In this document: in pieces, positions 1-8,104 of the stretch
Layout of the letters: the number at the start of each line of letters is the position of its first letter
Numbering within the stretch: position 1 is the first letter of the stretch
NCBI GenBank assembly: GCA_910587665.1
Contig: CAJUMZ010000006.1
Location: forward strand, 66,989 to 130,988
Direction: 5' to 3'
Length of the DNA: 64,000 nt
From: an uncultured Muribaculum sp.
Lineage (GTDB): Bacteria; Bacteroidota; Bacteroidia; Bacteroidales; Muribaculaceae
Translations under genes and position numbers: made by a program
The notes under the pieces: model-generated
What the model saw: the letters and a program-made list of their open reading frames with translations, nothing else
Told to the model about the DNA's origin: nothing
The model's database searches: none

Positions 1-168
1 ATAGCCGAGAGCCACATCCGCCATTTTGCCATCCTTATCAGGGACAACAACACTTACTATACCTGCGCCAAGACTTGAAAGAGTCACCGACGCACCTGAA
101 TTGTTGGTTAATGTATAAAGTGTAATGTCACCCTTAGGCGACACTACACTTTTCTTTTCTATATTCAT
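1..168 (-). CDS. galM: Aldose 1-epimerase, N-terminal part (cut by window edge)
   Basis: Only the first 56 codons are present; the gene runs off the left edge. The translation begins MNIEKKSVVSPKGDITLYTL and continues with an N-terminal pattern typical of galactose mutarotase (TNNSGASVTLSSLGAGIVS, then VPDKDGK and ALGY). The family interconverts alpha- and beta-D-galactose so that galactokinase receives its alpha substrate. The ATG lies two bases after the galK stop codon, so the two genes should form one transcript and act together in the Leloir pathway. The catalytic His and Glu residues lie outside the window, so activity cannot be judged. Confidence 0.85.
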   Translation of the reverse strand, partial: MNIEKKSVVSPKGDITLYTLTNNSGASVTLSSLGAGIVSVVVPDKDGKMADVALGY

Positions 169-170
169 AA

Positions 171-1313
171 TCAGTCTTCTACTTTTTTTGCACCATCAGA
201 AACCACTACGTCATAGACCTGCGGTTCATGACCGTACTTTTCTGAAAATTTCTTTTTTGCCGTTGCTATAAAATTGTCGTACAACTCATCCTTTACGAGG
301 TTGATCGTACAACCGCCAAATCCGCCGCCCATGATACGAGAACCGGTCACGCCACACTCTTTGGCTATATCATTAAGATAGTCAAGCTCCACACAGCTTA
401 CCTCGTAAAGCTTCGACATGCCCTCGTGGGTCTTGTACATGCGGTCACCTACAGTAGCGTAATCACCCTTCTGCAAGGCATCGCACACATCAAGCACACG
501 CTGCTTTTCCTCGATCACATACTTGGCGCGGTTGTAATCTTCCTGTGAAATGCTGTCTTTCACCCGTTCAAGGTCGGCAAGCTCAGCGTCACGGAGAGTC
601 TCCACACCAAGCGTTTTCGCAACGTGCTCACACGATGCACGACGCTTGTTATAAGGCGAGTCAACGAGCTCATGCTTCACTTTCGAGTCTACAAGCACAA
701 GCCTGTATCCGTCAAGCTTGAAGGGGAAATATTCATATTCAAGCGAACGGCAGTCAAGACGCATCAGATTGTCTTTCTTTCCGAACACGGATGCAAACTG
801 ATCCATTATACCGCAATTGACACCGCAATAATTATGTTCAGTCGACTGTCCGATCTTGGCAAGCTCAAACTTGTCAATCTTGTTGTCGTTAAACATATCG
901 TTAAGGGCAAAGGCAAAGCAGCTTTCCAAAGCGGCCGACGAAGAAAGCCCGGCACCCAAGGGCACATTGCCCGCAAACACCGCGTCAAAGCCTTCGACCC
1001 TGCCGCCTCGCTTAATAATCTCACGACATACTCCGAATATATAGCGCGCCCATTGCTGACGGGGTGCATCTTCCTCATTCAATCCAAATTCGGCATACTC
1101 GTCAATATCAACTGAATACACACGAACTTTTTCCGTGCCGTTAGGCTTGATTTCAGCCATAATTACCTTATCAATAGCACCGGGGAACACAAATCCTCCA
1201 TTGTAGTCAGTGTGTTCTCCTATCAGATTAATACGCCCGGCTGAGGCGTACAAAACTCCGGCAGCACCGAAGCGCTCGCTAAAATGCTGCTTGATTGTCT
1301 CTTTCATGTTCAT
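171..1313 (-). CDS. galK: Galactokinase
   Basis: A 380-residue GHMP kinase that phosphorylates alpha-D-galactose at C1 with ATP in the cytoplasm. The galactokinase signature GRINLIGEHTDYNGG lies at residues 26-40. The ATP-binding motif PLGAGLSSSAALE lies near 118-130, and the third GHMP motif GGGFGGCTINLV is near the C terminus. Length is normal for the family. The first ATG (MNMKET) is kept; the second, two codons later, is equally possible. galM follows after 2 bp, which supports a galactose operon. A TAAATTTG -7 element about 45 bp upstream (1358-1365) could drive it. No galT is visible here. Confidence 0.97.
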   Translation of the reverse strand: MNMKETIKQHFSERFGAAGVLYASAGRINLIGEHTDYNGGFVFPGAIDKVIMAEIKPNGTEKVRVYSVDIDEYAEFGLNEEDAPRQQWARYIFGVCREIIKRGGRVEGFDAVFAGNVPLGAGLSSSAALESCFAFALNDMFNDNKIDKFELAKIGQSTEHNYCGVNCGIMDQFASVFGKKDNLMRLDCRSLEYEYFPFKLDGYRLVLVDSKVKHELVDSPYNKRRASCEHVAKTLGVETLRDAELADLERVKDSISQEDYNRAKYVIEEKQRVLDVCDALQKGDYATVGDRMYKTHEGMSKLYEVSCVELDYLNDIAKECGVTGSRIMGGGFGGCTINLVKDELYDNFIATAKKKFSEKYGHEPQVYDVVVSDGAKKVED

Positions 1314-1357
1314 AACAGTTATTCTCGTTTTCAGGTTAACAAGGATTATATATTACG

Positions 1358-1365
1358 CAAATTTA
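1358..1365 (-). promoter_or_regulatory. Candidate -7 element for galKM
   Basis: Reverse strand reads TAAATTTG, matching the Bacteroidetes TAnnTTTG element. The tetramer 20 bp upstream (1386-1389) is TATG, a 3-of-4 match to TTTG. The leader would be about 40 nt. Confidence 0.5.
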
Positions 1366-1448
1366 AAAAATTATTTCCAATACTCCATACCGCAAAATGA
1401 CTAATATCCTTTAATTGAACAGAATTTTTCTAATTCTGAACAAAATAT

Positions 1449-1476
1449 AAGGATGCATCCCGAAGGGCACATCCTT
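1449..1476 (-). terminator. Terminator hairpin after rprY
   Basis: AAGGATG (1449-1455) pairs with CATCCTT (1470-1476), with an inner CCC/GGG pairing. On the reverse strand it is followed by a T-rich stretch (ATATTTTGTT). It lies 28 bp past the rprY stop codon and upstream of the galK promoter, so it insulates the two units. Confidence 0.7.
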
Positions 1477-1503
1477 ACAAACTCAGATAATCCAATTTTC
1501 TAT

Positions 1504-2214
1504 TTAATTGCTCTTGCTCTCAACTTCCGGCGCGATGAGCTTATAGCCCTTGCCGTGGATGTTGATAATCTCAATCGACGGGTCATCTTTCAAGTGCTTA
1601 CGCAGCTTGGTAATGTATACATCCATTGAACGGGCGTTGAAATAGTTATCATCAATCCAAATGGTCTTAAGCGCGAAATTACGCTCAAGGATCTCATTGA
1701 CATGAGCGCAGAGAAGGCTGAGAAGTTCCGACTCCTTGGTGGTAAGCTTGGTTACCTTGTCGTCGATCATAAGCACCTGCTTCTGGGTGTCGAAAGTAAA
1801 TCGACCAATCTTGTACATAGTGATCTCCTTACCCTTCTTACCCTTGACACGACGCAAGATCGCCTCGATACGGAACACCAACTCCTCCATTGAGAAAGGC
1901 TTGGTGATGTAATCGTCAGCACCGATCTTGAATCCTTCAAGTATATCTTCTTTCAATGATTTTGCCGTAAGGAAAATAATGGGCACTTCGGAATTAACCG
2001 TGCGGATTTCCTGCGCAAGTGCAAAACCGTCTTTCTTCGGCATCATCACGTCAAGCACACAGAGATCGTATTTCCCTTTCAGAAACGCCTTGTAACCGGC
2101 TTCTCCGTCAGGAAACAAATCGGCATTGAAGCCCTTAGCCTGGAGATATTCTCGCAGCAACATGCCAAGATTCTCGTCATCTTCGCATAGTAATATACGC
2201 AAACGCTCTTCCAT
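1504..2214 (-). CDS. rprY: OmpR/PhoB-family response regulator, RprY-like
   Basis: A 236-residue response regulator. The receiver domain (about 5-120) has the acidic pair E11/D12, the phospho-acceptor D55 (VLDVMMP), T82 and K104 (TKPF). A winged-helix DNA-binding domain of OmpR type fills residues 130-232, ending in the typical HGKGYKL wing. The sequence closely resembles RprY of Bacteroides fragilis, a regulator that pairs with the kinase RprX. Its ATG lies 6 bp after the rprX stop, so kinase and regulator are co-transcribed. A hairpin terminator follows at 1449-1476. The stimulus and targets in this organism are not visible. Confidence 0.9.
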   Translation of the reverse strand: MEERLRILLCEDDENLGMLLREYLQAKGFNADLFPDGEAGYKAFLKGKYDLCVLDVMMPKKDGFALAQEIRTVNSEVPIIFLTAKSLKEDILEGFKIGADDYITKPFSMEELVFRIEAILRRVKGKKGKEITMYKIGRFTFDTQKQVLMIDDKVTKLTTKESELLSLLCAHVNEILERNFALKTIWIDDNYFNARSMDVYITKLRKHLKDDPSIEIINIHGKGYKLIAPEVESKSN

Positions 2215-2220
2215 AATAAT

Positions 2221-3747
2221 TTAGTTTTTTGTAAGTGGTAATATAATTATAAATGTTGTTCCTAATCCAAATTCGCTCTCTACCCGGATATCACCTTTCA
2301 GCTCCGTCACCATCTTGTGAACATAGGCGAGTCCAAGACCGAACCCTTTCACATCATGGCGGTTACCGGTCGATACGCGGTAAAACTTCTCAAATATCTT
2401 CTTCAGGTCATCGCGGCGTATACCGATACCGTTATCAGATATTCGTATCTCAAGACGGTTGCCCGAAATATCGGCGGTCGTAACCTTAAGCTGCAACGGA
2501 TCATCCTCCTTACGGTATTTAACCGCATTGTCGAGAAGGTTGAAAATCACATTGGTAAAGTGCATTTCATCCACCTCGACAATTGAATCGCCCGCAGCAA
2601 GATCGCTAACTATCTTTCCTCCATAGCTCTCGACCTTAAGCTTGAAGGTCGACACAATATTGGCGATAGCCTTGTTGGCATCAATCTCCTGAAGCCTGAG
2701 TGTTGCCTTCTGACGGTCAAACATCGACATCTGAAGCACTTTCTCGACCTGAAAGCGAAGTCGCTTTGTCTCATCATTAATCACCGTAGCGATATGCTGC
2801 ATCATAGCCGGAGACTTTCTCACAGAATCATCGTTAAGCATCTGAGCGGCAAGCGAAATTGACGATATCGGAGTCTTGAACTCATGGGTCATGTTATTGA
2901 TAAAGTCATTTTTCATCTCCGTCAGACGCTTCTGCTTGAATGCTATGATTATCGTGTAAAGGAACACAATAAGCAGAATGATCGTGAATATAAATGACGG
3001 TATCATAAGCTTGACCGACGAGAGTATGTAATCATTTCTTGTCGGGAAATATACTTTCAGGTAATTTGTACGGCTTGCCGGATCATTTGGGAAAAGGGTC
3101 TGGACAAACATGTTGTCGCGATCTATATCAGCGACGTTATAGCCCGCCGACTTATAGACCACACCCCCTCCACGGTTGACAACCGCAAATTCAAAGGGCA
3201 GGTTAAGACCGTTGTTTTCAAGTTCCGAATGGAGATAGCCGTCGACAGCGGCAGAATCGGCGCGCTCCTGTATAGGACGGTTGCTCGATTGGCTCAGAAT
3301 ATTGAGTATCACCTCATTTAACAAGCCGCGTTGGTAAAGATACTGACCGCGTATGCTCTCCTGCATATTGCTATACCCGTTATCCGGAGTCTTGTTTTGT
3401 GGCTTGGGGAACGACTTGGGATCGCCCTGAATCGTAAGGTTTGCCTGCAAGCCTTCAGGAGTGGTAAATGAATAATTAAGACTTCCGATACCACCGCCTA
3501 CAGTCTTGTTGTCAACCTGGGAATATATCGAGCGTTCTATAGCAGCGGCATCCTCCTCAAGGAAATGACGCGTCTCATCTTGCTCAAGCGTCGTTGACAC
3601 GCTGTATAGGCTGCGTCTCACACCTTCGACAAACTGGTCGTCACGCATTCTGATCATATCATTCATGTACATGATCTGAATATACAGCAACCCTCCGAAA
3701 GTAAGAGCCATTATAATCGTCAGAAACCAAATAGTCGCTTTCTTCAT
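2221..3747 (-). CDS. rprX: Membrane sensor histidine kinase, RprX-like
   Basis: A 508-residue inner-membrane kinase. An N-terminal membrane segment (about 5-27) and a second at about 246-270 enclose a periplasmic sensor region of some 215 residues. The H box NNMTHEFKTP places the phosphorylated His at 288. The N box (NLLDNAVKY, 403-411), G1 box (SDNGIGI), F box (FEKFYRV) and G2 box (GFGLGLAY) are intact, so it should be an active kinase. It is followed by rprY after 6 bp. In B. fragilis, RprX/RprY were found through effects on tetracycline resistance and stress; the signal here is unknown. A full promoter lies at 3867-3898. Confidence 0.9.
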   Translation of the reverse strand: MKKATIWFLTIIMALTFGGLLYIQIMYMNDMIRMRDDQFVEGVRRSLYSVSTTLEQDETRHFLEEDAAAIERSIYSQVDNKTVGGGIGSLNYSFTTPEGLQANLTIQGDPKSFPKPQNKTPDNGYSNMQESIRGQYLYQRGLLNEVILNILSQSSNRPIQERADSAAVDGYLHSELENNGLNLPFEFAVVNRGGGVVYKSAGYNVADIDRDNMFVQTLFPNDPASRTNYLKVYFPTRNDYILSSVKLMIPSFIFTIILLIVFLYTIIIAFKQKRLTEMKNDFINNMTHEFKTPISSISLAAQMLNDDSVRKSPAMMQHIATVINDETKRLRFQVEKVLQMSMFDRQKATLRLQEIDANKAIANIVSTFKLKVESYGGKIVSDLAAGDSIVEVDEMHFTNVIFNLLDNAVKYRKEDDPLQLKVTTADISGNRLEIRISDNGIGIRRDDLKKIFEKFYRVSTGNRHDVKGFGLGLAYVHKMVTELKGDIRVESEFGLGTTFIIILPLTKN

Positions 3748-3866
3748 TTATCGTATATACCTACTTTATATGTAAGTTTCTTTTATATTATATAATGTTA
3801 ACAAAAGCAAGCGTTAAATGTTTTGAGCGATGTCGAAAAAGCCCCATTCAAATTAACACTTAAATG

Positions 3867-3898
3867 CAAAATTAACATAATTGTGTGAAAATTCCAAA
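3867..3898 (-). promoter_or_regulatory. Promoter of rprX-rprY
   Basis: On the reverse strand a TTTG -33 box (3895-3898) and a TAATTTTG -7 box (3867-3874) are separated by exactly 20 bp. Transcription would start near 3861, giving a leader of about 114 nt before the rprX ATG. Confidence 0.7.
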
Positions 3899-4048
3899 TT
3901 TTTGCCGACGATTTTATACAAATAATTAACCGGCACGCCAAACACAAGTAATATCTGCGGCATTATACGCCACACATAATTATATAAGATGGGAGCATAC
4001 CGATAATTTTTACATGCCGAGTAAACCGCCGACTCTTTTTAAACGTTA
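3899..4048. other. AT-rich divergent intergenic region without a gene
   Basis: This is part of the 362-bp gap between the divergent rprX and cdsA genes. Apart from the two promoters annotated at its sides I see no open frame with a plausible product, no RNA fold and no clear palindrome in it. Confidence 0.5.
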
Positions 4049-4080
4049 TTTCATCAATTCATATTTTTTATGTATTTTTG
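4049..4080 (+). promoter_or_regulatory. Candidate promoter of cdsA operon
   Basis: TATTTTTG (4073-4080) matches the -7 element, with TTTC (4049-4052) at the -33 position 20 bp upstream (3 of 4 bases). The predicted leader to the cdsA ATG at 4110 is about 24 nt. Confidence 0.6.
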
Positions 4081-4109
4081 AGCCAAAATTTACTTGTTTT
4101 ACTGGATAA

Positions 4110-4922
4110 ATGAAAAATGTATTGTTGCGCAGTATTTCAGGCGCAATCTATGTAGCACTTATTGTTGCCGGTATACTTGTCAGCAAGTGGACCGTGCTTG
4201 CTTTATGTCTGATTTTAGTAATTCTATCCCAGATAGAGTACTTTACACTATGCCACCACAATGAGACCAAACGTAAAAATATAATCTGCGCGGTAGATAC
4301 ACTTGGAGGAATGATACTCGTAGGCGCGACATGGCTATACGTATATTACATGTCATTGACAGGCTTCGCCGCTTACCTTATGTATCTTCTATCACGGCTT
4401 GTCATTCAACTATATATAAGCAAGAATACGCCACTTGTAAACCTCGCCTATTCTTTCATGGGGCAGATCTACATAGCATTGCCACTGTCGCTGCTCCCAC
4501 TGCTCAACCCCCACATGGCACTGGCCATGTTCATTTTCATATGGCTTAATGACACGGGGGCATTCATTGTAGGATGCTCGATAGGGCGTCATCCCCTTTT
4601 CCAGCGTATATCGCCTAAAAAATCGTGGGAAGGATTCTGGGGCGGCATCGTATTCTGCATAGCGGCCGCCATTATTTTCGGGACATTCTGGCCGGGATAT
4701 TTCATGGATATGCCTATCGGCAAACTGATGGGAATGGCTCTCGTCGTGTCGATATTCTCAACATGGGGCGACCTTGTGGAGTCACTGCTCAAACGCACTC
4801 TCCATGTCAAGGATTCGGGGAACATAATGCCAGGCCACGGCGGCATACTTGACCGTATAGACTCCATGTTGTGTGTAATTCCCGCAACATTGTGCTATCT
4901 GTTTTTCACCGTTAATTTATAA
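4110..4922 (+). CDS. cdsA: Phosphatidate cytidylyltransferase (CDP-diglyceride synthase)
   Basis: A 270-residue integral membrane enzyme making CDP-diacylglycerol from phosphatidic acid and CTP, the entry point to phospholipid head-group synthesis. It has about eight hydrophobic segments. The family signature is present at 224-251, with the key stretch KDSGNIMPGHGGILDRID; NDTGAFIVG (147-155) and SPKKSWEGFWGG (168-179) are further conserved blocks. Length is normal. It is first in a forward run; purM follows after 27 bp. The acyltransferase plsC, which supplies its substrate, is elsewhere in the window (57039-57764). Confidence 0.95.
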   Translation: MKNVLLRSISGAIYVALIVAGILVSKWTVLALCLILVILSQIEYFTLCHHNETKRKNIICAVDTLGGMILVGATWLYVYYMSLTGFAAYLMYLLSRLVIQLYISKNTPLVNLAYSFMGQIYIALPLSLLPLLNPHMALAMFIFIWLNDTGAFIVGCSIGRHPLFQRISPKKSWEGFWGGIVFCIAAAIIFGTFWPGYFMDMPIGKLMGMALVVSIFSTWGDLVESLLKRTLHVKDSGNIMPGHGGILDRIDSMLCVIPATLCYLFFTVNL

Positions 4923-4949
4923 TTTTCTCATCATAAATTCATTATCATT

Positions 4950-6116
4950 ATGAGCGACCAGCGTTACGACATGAGAGGCGTTTCCGCATCAAAGGAAGAT
5001 GTACACAATGCCATCAAGAATATCGACAAAGGTTTATACCCCAAGGCATTCTGCAAGATAATCCCCGACTATCTCGGAGGAGATCCGGATTATTGCAACA
5101 TCATGCACGCCGACGGAGCGGGTACAAAATCATCGCTTGCCTATATCTATTGGAAAGAGACCGGCGACCTAAGTGTATGGAAAGGTATCGCCCAGGATGC
5201 GCTCATAATGAATATTGACGACCTCCTATGCGTGGGGGCCACCGACAATATTCTTGTAAGCTCCACTATCGGGCGCAACAAGATGCTTATACCCGGAGAA
5301 GTGATCGCAGCAATAATCAACGGCACGGAAGAGCTGCTTGCCGAACTGCGCGAAATGGGCGTTACCATCTACAGCACCGGCGGAGAGACAGCCGACGTTG
5401 GAGACCTCGTGCGTACTATTATAGTCGACAGCACCGTGACCTGTCGCATGAAGCGCAGTGATGTCGTTGACAATGCCAACATAAAAGGCGGTGATGTAAT
5501 AGTGGGTCTTGCAAGCTACGGTAAGGCATGCTACGAAAAAGAATACAACGGAGGCATGGGCTCAAACGGGCTTACATCGGCGCGTCATGACGTCTTCTGC
5601 CATGAACTTGCGGCAAAATACCCCGAAAGCTTTGACGCCGCTGTGCCGGAGTCGCTTGTTTATTCAGGGAAAATGAATCTGCTTGACAAAGTGGATGGCA
5701 CACCGCTTGATGCCGGAAAACTTGTTTTGTCTCCCACCCGCACCTACGCCCCGGTAATCAAGAAACTGCTTGACGAGATGCGCCCGAAAATTCATGGCAT
5801 GATCCATTGCTCGGGAGGCGCGCAGACCAAGATAATGCACTTCGTCACCGACAAGCATGTGATAAAAGACAATCTTTTCCCTGTGCCTCCGCTGTTTGAC
5901 ATGATACAGCGTGAGTCGGGAACTGACTGGAAAGAGATGTATAAGGTGTTCAATATGGGTCACCGCATGGAGATATATCTTGCCCCCGAAGACGCTGCAC
6001 ACGTAATCGAGATTTCCGAATCAATGGGAATCCCGGCGCGCATTGTCGGAAGAGTCGAAAATGCACCGGAAAGCAAGCTTACCATCATATCGGAGAAAGG
6101 TACATTCGAGTATTAA
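4950..6116 (+). CDS. purM: AIR synthase (phosphoribosylformylglycinamidine cyclo-ligase), Bacteroidetes type
   Basis: A 388-residue PurM-superfamily protein predicted to form aminoimidazole ribotide in purine synthesis. It has the AIR-synthase layout: an N-terminal AIRS domain with HADGAGTKSSLAY (about 53-65) and MNIDDLLCVGA, then GGETADVGDLV and DVIVGLASYG, and a C-terminal AIRS_C domain with GMIHCSGGAQTK and the closing GIPARIVGRVE. It differs from the shorter proteobacterial PurM but matches the form usual in Bacteroidetes. It follows cdsA by 27 bp and precedes a transglycosylase gene by 6 bp, so co-transcription is likely although the functions are unrelated. Confidence 0.9.
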   Translation: MSDQRYDMRGVSASKEDVHNAIKNIDKGLYPKAFCKIIPDYLGGDPDYCNIMHADGAGTKSSLAYIYWKETGDLSVWKGIAQDALIMNIDDLLCVGATDNILVSSTIGRNKMLIPGEVIAAIINGTEELLAELREMGVTIYSTGGETADVGDLVRTIIVDSTVTCRMKRSDVVDNANIKGGDVIVGLASYGKACYEKEYNGGMGSNGLTSARHDVFCHELAAKYPESFDAAVPESLVYSGKMNLLDKVDGTPLDAGKLVLSPTRTYAPVIKKLLDEMRPKIHGMIHCSGGAQTKIMHFVTDKHVIKDNLFPVPPLFDMIQRESGTDWKEMYKVFNMGHRMEIYLAPEDAAHVIEISESMGIPARIVGRVENAPESKLTIISEKGTFEY

Positions 6117-6122
6117 GCCTAT

Positions 6123-7505
6123 ATGAGAGGACTGACATTCATAATCCTCTCCCTGCTTGCAACTGTTGCAATCTGCACCGGATGCAAGCGAGGCGGCAAC
6201 GGTGGCGGCGACAATGACACAATACAGCCGCTGCCCGACACCTTGCGCGTAGGCACACTGTATAGTCCAACGTCATACTTCATTTACCGAGAAGAGAAGA
6301 TGGGCTATGACTACGACCTGATATCAAGATTCGGAAAAGACAAGAATATAGTCATCGATCTTGAAGTGGCGCCGAGCCTTTCATCGCTTATAGAGATGAT
6401 TGATTCCGGAAAAATCGACGTCGCGGCATACGAGATTCCGATCACCGCCGAGTATCGCAATCATGTGATACCGTGCGGCACCGAAAACATCACCCATCAG
6501 GTGCTCGTGCAGCCCAAATCTGGTAAAGATGAACGCATCACCGACGTGACCCAACTCGTAGGAAGGGAAATATATGTTGAAAAAGGCTCGAAGTACCAGC
6601 ACCGACTGAACAACCTTAACGATGAGCTCGGAGGCGGCATATTGATACATACCGTAGCCGAAGACACCCTTATAACAGAAGATCTTATAGAAATGGTGTC
6701 AAACGGAAAAATTCCCCTGACTGTGGTCGACAGCGACATCGCGCAACTAAACAAGACCTACTATAATTCGCTTGACATCGGCATGGAGATTAGTTTTCCT
6801 CAACGGTCTTCCTGGGGGGTAGCGCCCGGAAAGCAATGGCTCGCCGACAGCATCGACAGTTGGTTTGCCGACAGTGAGCCTCGCGACATGCAGTCCCGGC
6901 TCTTGAAACGTTACTTTGAATTGAGTAAAGAAAGTCCGGTCTACAATATCGACCTGTCAAGAGGCAAGATTTCGCCCTACGACAATCTGTTCAAGAAATA
7001 CGCCTCAGAGATTGATTGGGACTGGCGAGTACTTGCCTCCCAGGGATATGCCGAAAGTCATTTCGACTCTACAGTCGTATCTTGGGCCGGTGCCCGCGGA
7101 ATCATGCAGATAATGCCTCGCACGGCAAGCGCCTACGGACTTCCGGCATCACAGATAACCCAACCGGAGGCAAGTATACGCACAGCCGTCGCAATCATCA
7201 AGGACCTTGACGGTTCGCTTAAAAAGCATGTGCCTGACCCTACGGAAAGGAGAAAGTTTGTCATAGCCGCATATAATTCCGGCATAGCCCATATATATGA
7301 CGCGATAGCACTTGCCAAGAAATACGGAAAAAATCCGCAGGTATGGAGCGGCAACGTGGAAGAGGCACTGCTGATGAAAGCCAATCCGGAGTATTACAAT
7401 GACCCGGTGTGTAAATTCGGATATTTCCGAGGCAGGCAGACCACACAATACGTGACAAAGGTGCTTGATTTCTATGAACGCTGTCAAAAGCAGATAGCGC
7501 TCTGA
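6123..7505 (+). CDS. MltF-like membrane-bound lytic transglycosylase (lipoprotein)
   Basis: A 460-residue lipoprotein. The signal peptide ends in a lipobox with Cys21 (AICTGC). Residues 40-265 form a solute-binding-protein-like (SBP_bac_3) domain, and residues 290-450 a soluble-lytic-transglycosylase (SLT) domain. The catalytic Glu is E311 in YAESHFD, followed by GARGIMQIMP and AAYNSGIAH. This two-domain order is that of E. coli MltF, which cuts murein glycan strands to 1,6-anhydro products; the binding domain is thought to modulate activity. The start is 6 bp after purM. It belongs with the M23 peptidase two genes on as an envelope-remodelling pair. Confidence 0.9.
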   Translation: MRGLTFIILSLLATVAICTGCKRGGNGGGDNDTIQPLPDTLRVGTLYSPTSYFIYREEKMGYDYDLISRFGKDKNIVIDLEVAPSLSSLIEMIDSGKIDVAAYEIPITAEYRNHVIPCGTENITHQVLVQPKSGKDERITDVTQLVGREIYVEKGSKYQHRLNNLNDELGGGILIHTVAEDTLITEDLIEMVSNGKIPLTVVDSDIAQLNKTYYNSLDIGMEISFPQRSSWGVAPGKQWLADSIDSWFADSEPRDMQSRLLKRYFELSKESPVYNIDLSRGKISPYDNLFKKYASEIDWDWRVLASQGYAESHFDSTVVSWAGARGIMQIMPRTASAYGLPASQITQPEASIRTAVAIIKDLDGSLKKHVPDPTERRKFVIAAYNSGIAHIYDAIALAKKYGKNPQVWSGNVEEALLMKANPEYYNDPVCKFGYFRGRQTTQYVTKVLDFYERCQKQIAL

Positions 7506-7555
7506 TAAAGACAACTACATTTTGATTTTAAAACCCTAATAAAAAACTTTCTATT

Positions 7556-8104
7556 ATGAAGAAAAATTATCTAAGTGTGGCAATAGTCATCGCCCTCGCG
7601 GCATCAATGGTATCGACATCCTGTATAGGCAGTTTCTCTCTTACCAACAAACTGCTGTCATGGAACAATACAATCGACAATAAATTCATTAATGAGCTCG
7701 TGTTTTTTGCCTTCTGGATAATACCCGTATACGAGGTATCGGCACTCGCCGACGTGCTTGTGTTCAACAGCATCGAGTTCTGGAGCGGCAACAACCCCGT
7801 GGCTTGCGGCAAAAAGGTAATTGACGGTCAAGACGGGCGATATATCGTCGAGTGTGACAAGACCGGCTATACCATTACAAGCGAGAATGACGGCAGCGTA
7901 GTGCGCCTCGACTTTGATGATTCCGACCGCAGCTGGAGCGTGAGCGCCAACGGAGGAGAAAGCTACAAGCTAATGACATTTATCGACGACACCCATGTGG
8001 AGATGATAGCCCCCGACGGCACAATGCAACCTGTAGAACTTTCACATGACGGTGTACTCGCATATCAGAGCATTGCTACAGGAACAATGTTTGCCCGCCG
8101 ATGA
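7556..8104 (+). CDS. DUF3332 family lipoprotein
   Basis: A 182-residue protein with a lipoprotein signal (Cys23 in MVSTSCIGSF), a short N-terminal region containing a hydrophobic stretch (ELVFFAFWIIPVYEVSALADVLVF, about 46-69), and a soluble beta-rich C-terminal part. The pattern SCIGSFSLTNKLLSWN and the later VFNSIEFW are typical of DUF3332 proteins, small envelope proteins of unknown function. Its stop overlaps the start of the M23 peptidase gene (ATGA, 8101-8104), which indicates translational coupling. The role is not known; context suggests the cell envelope. Confidence 0.8.
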   Translation: MKKNYLSVAIVIALAASMVSTSCIGSFSLTNKLLSWNNTIDNKFINELVFFAFWIIPVYEVSALADVLVFNSIEFWSGNNPVACGKKVIDGQDGRYIVECDKTGYTITSENDGSVVRLDFDDSDRSWSVSANGGESYKLMTFIDDTHVEMIAPDGTMQPVELSHDGVLAYQSIATGTMFARR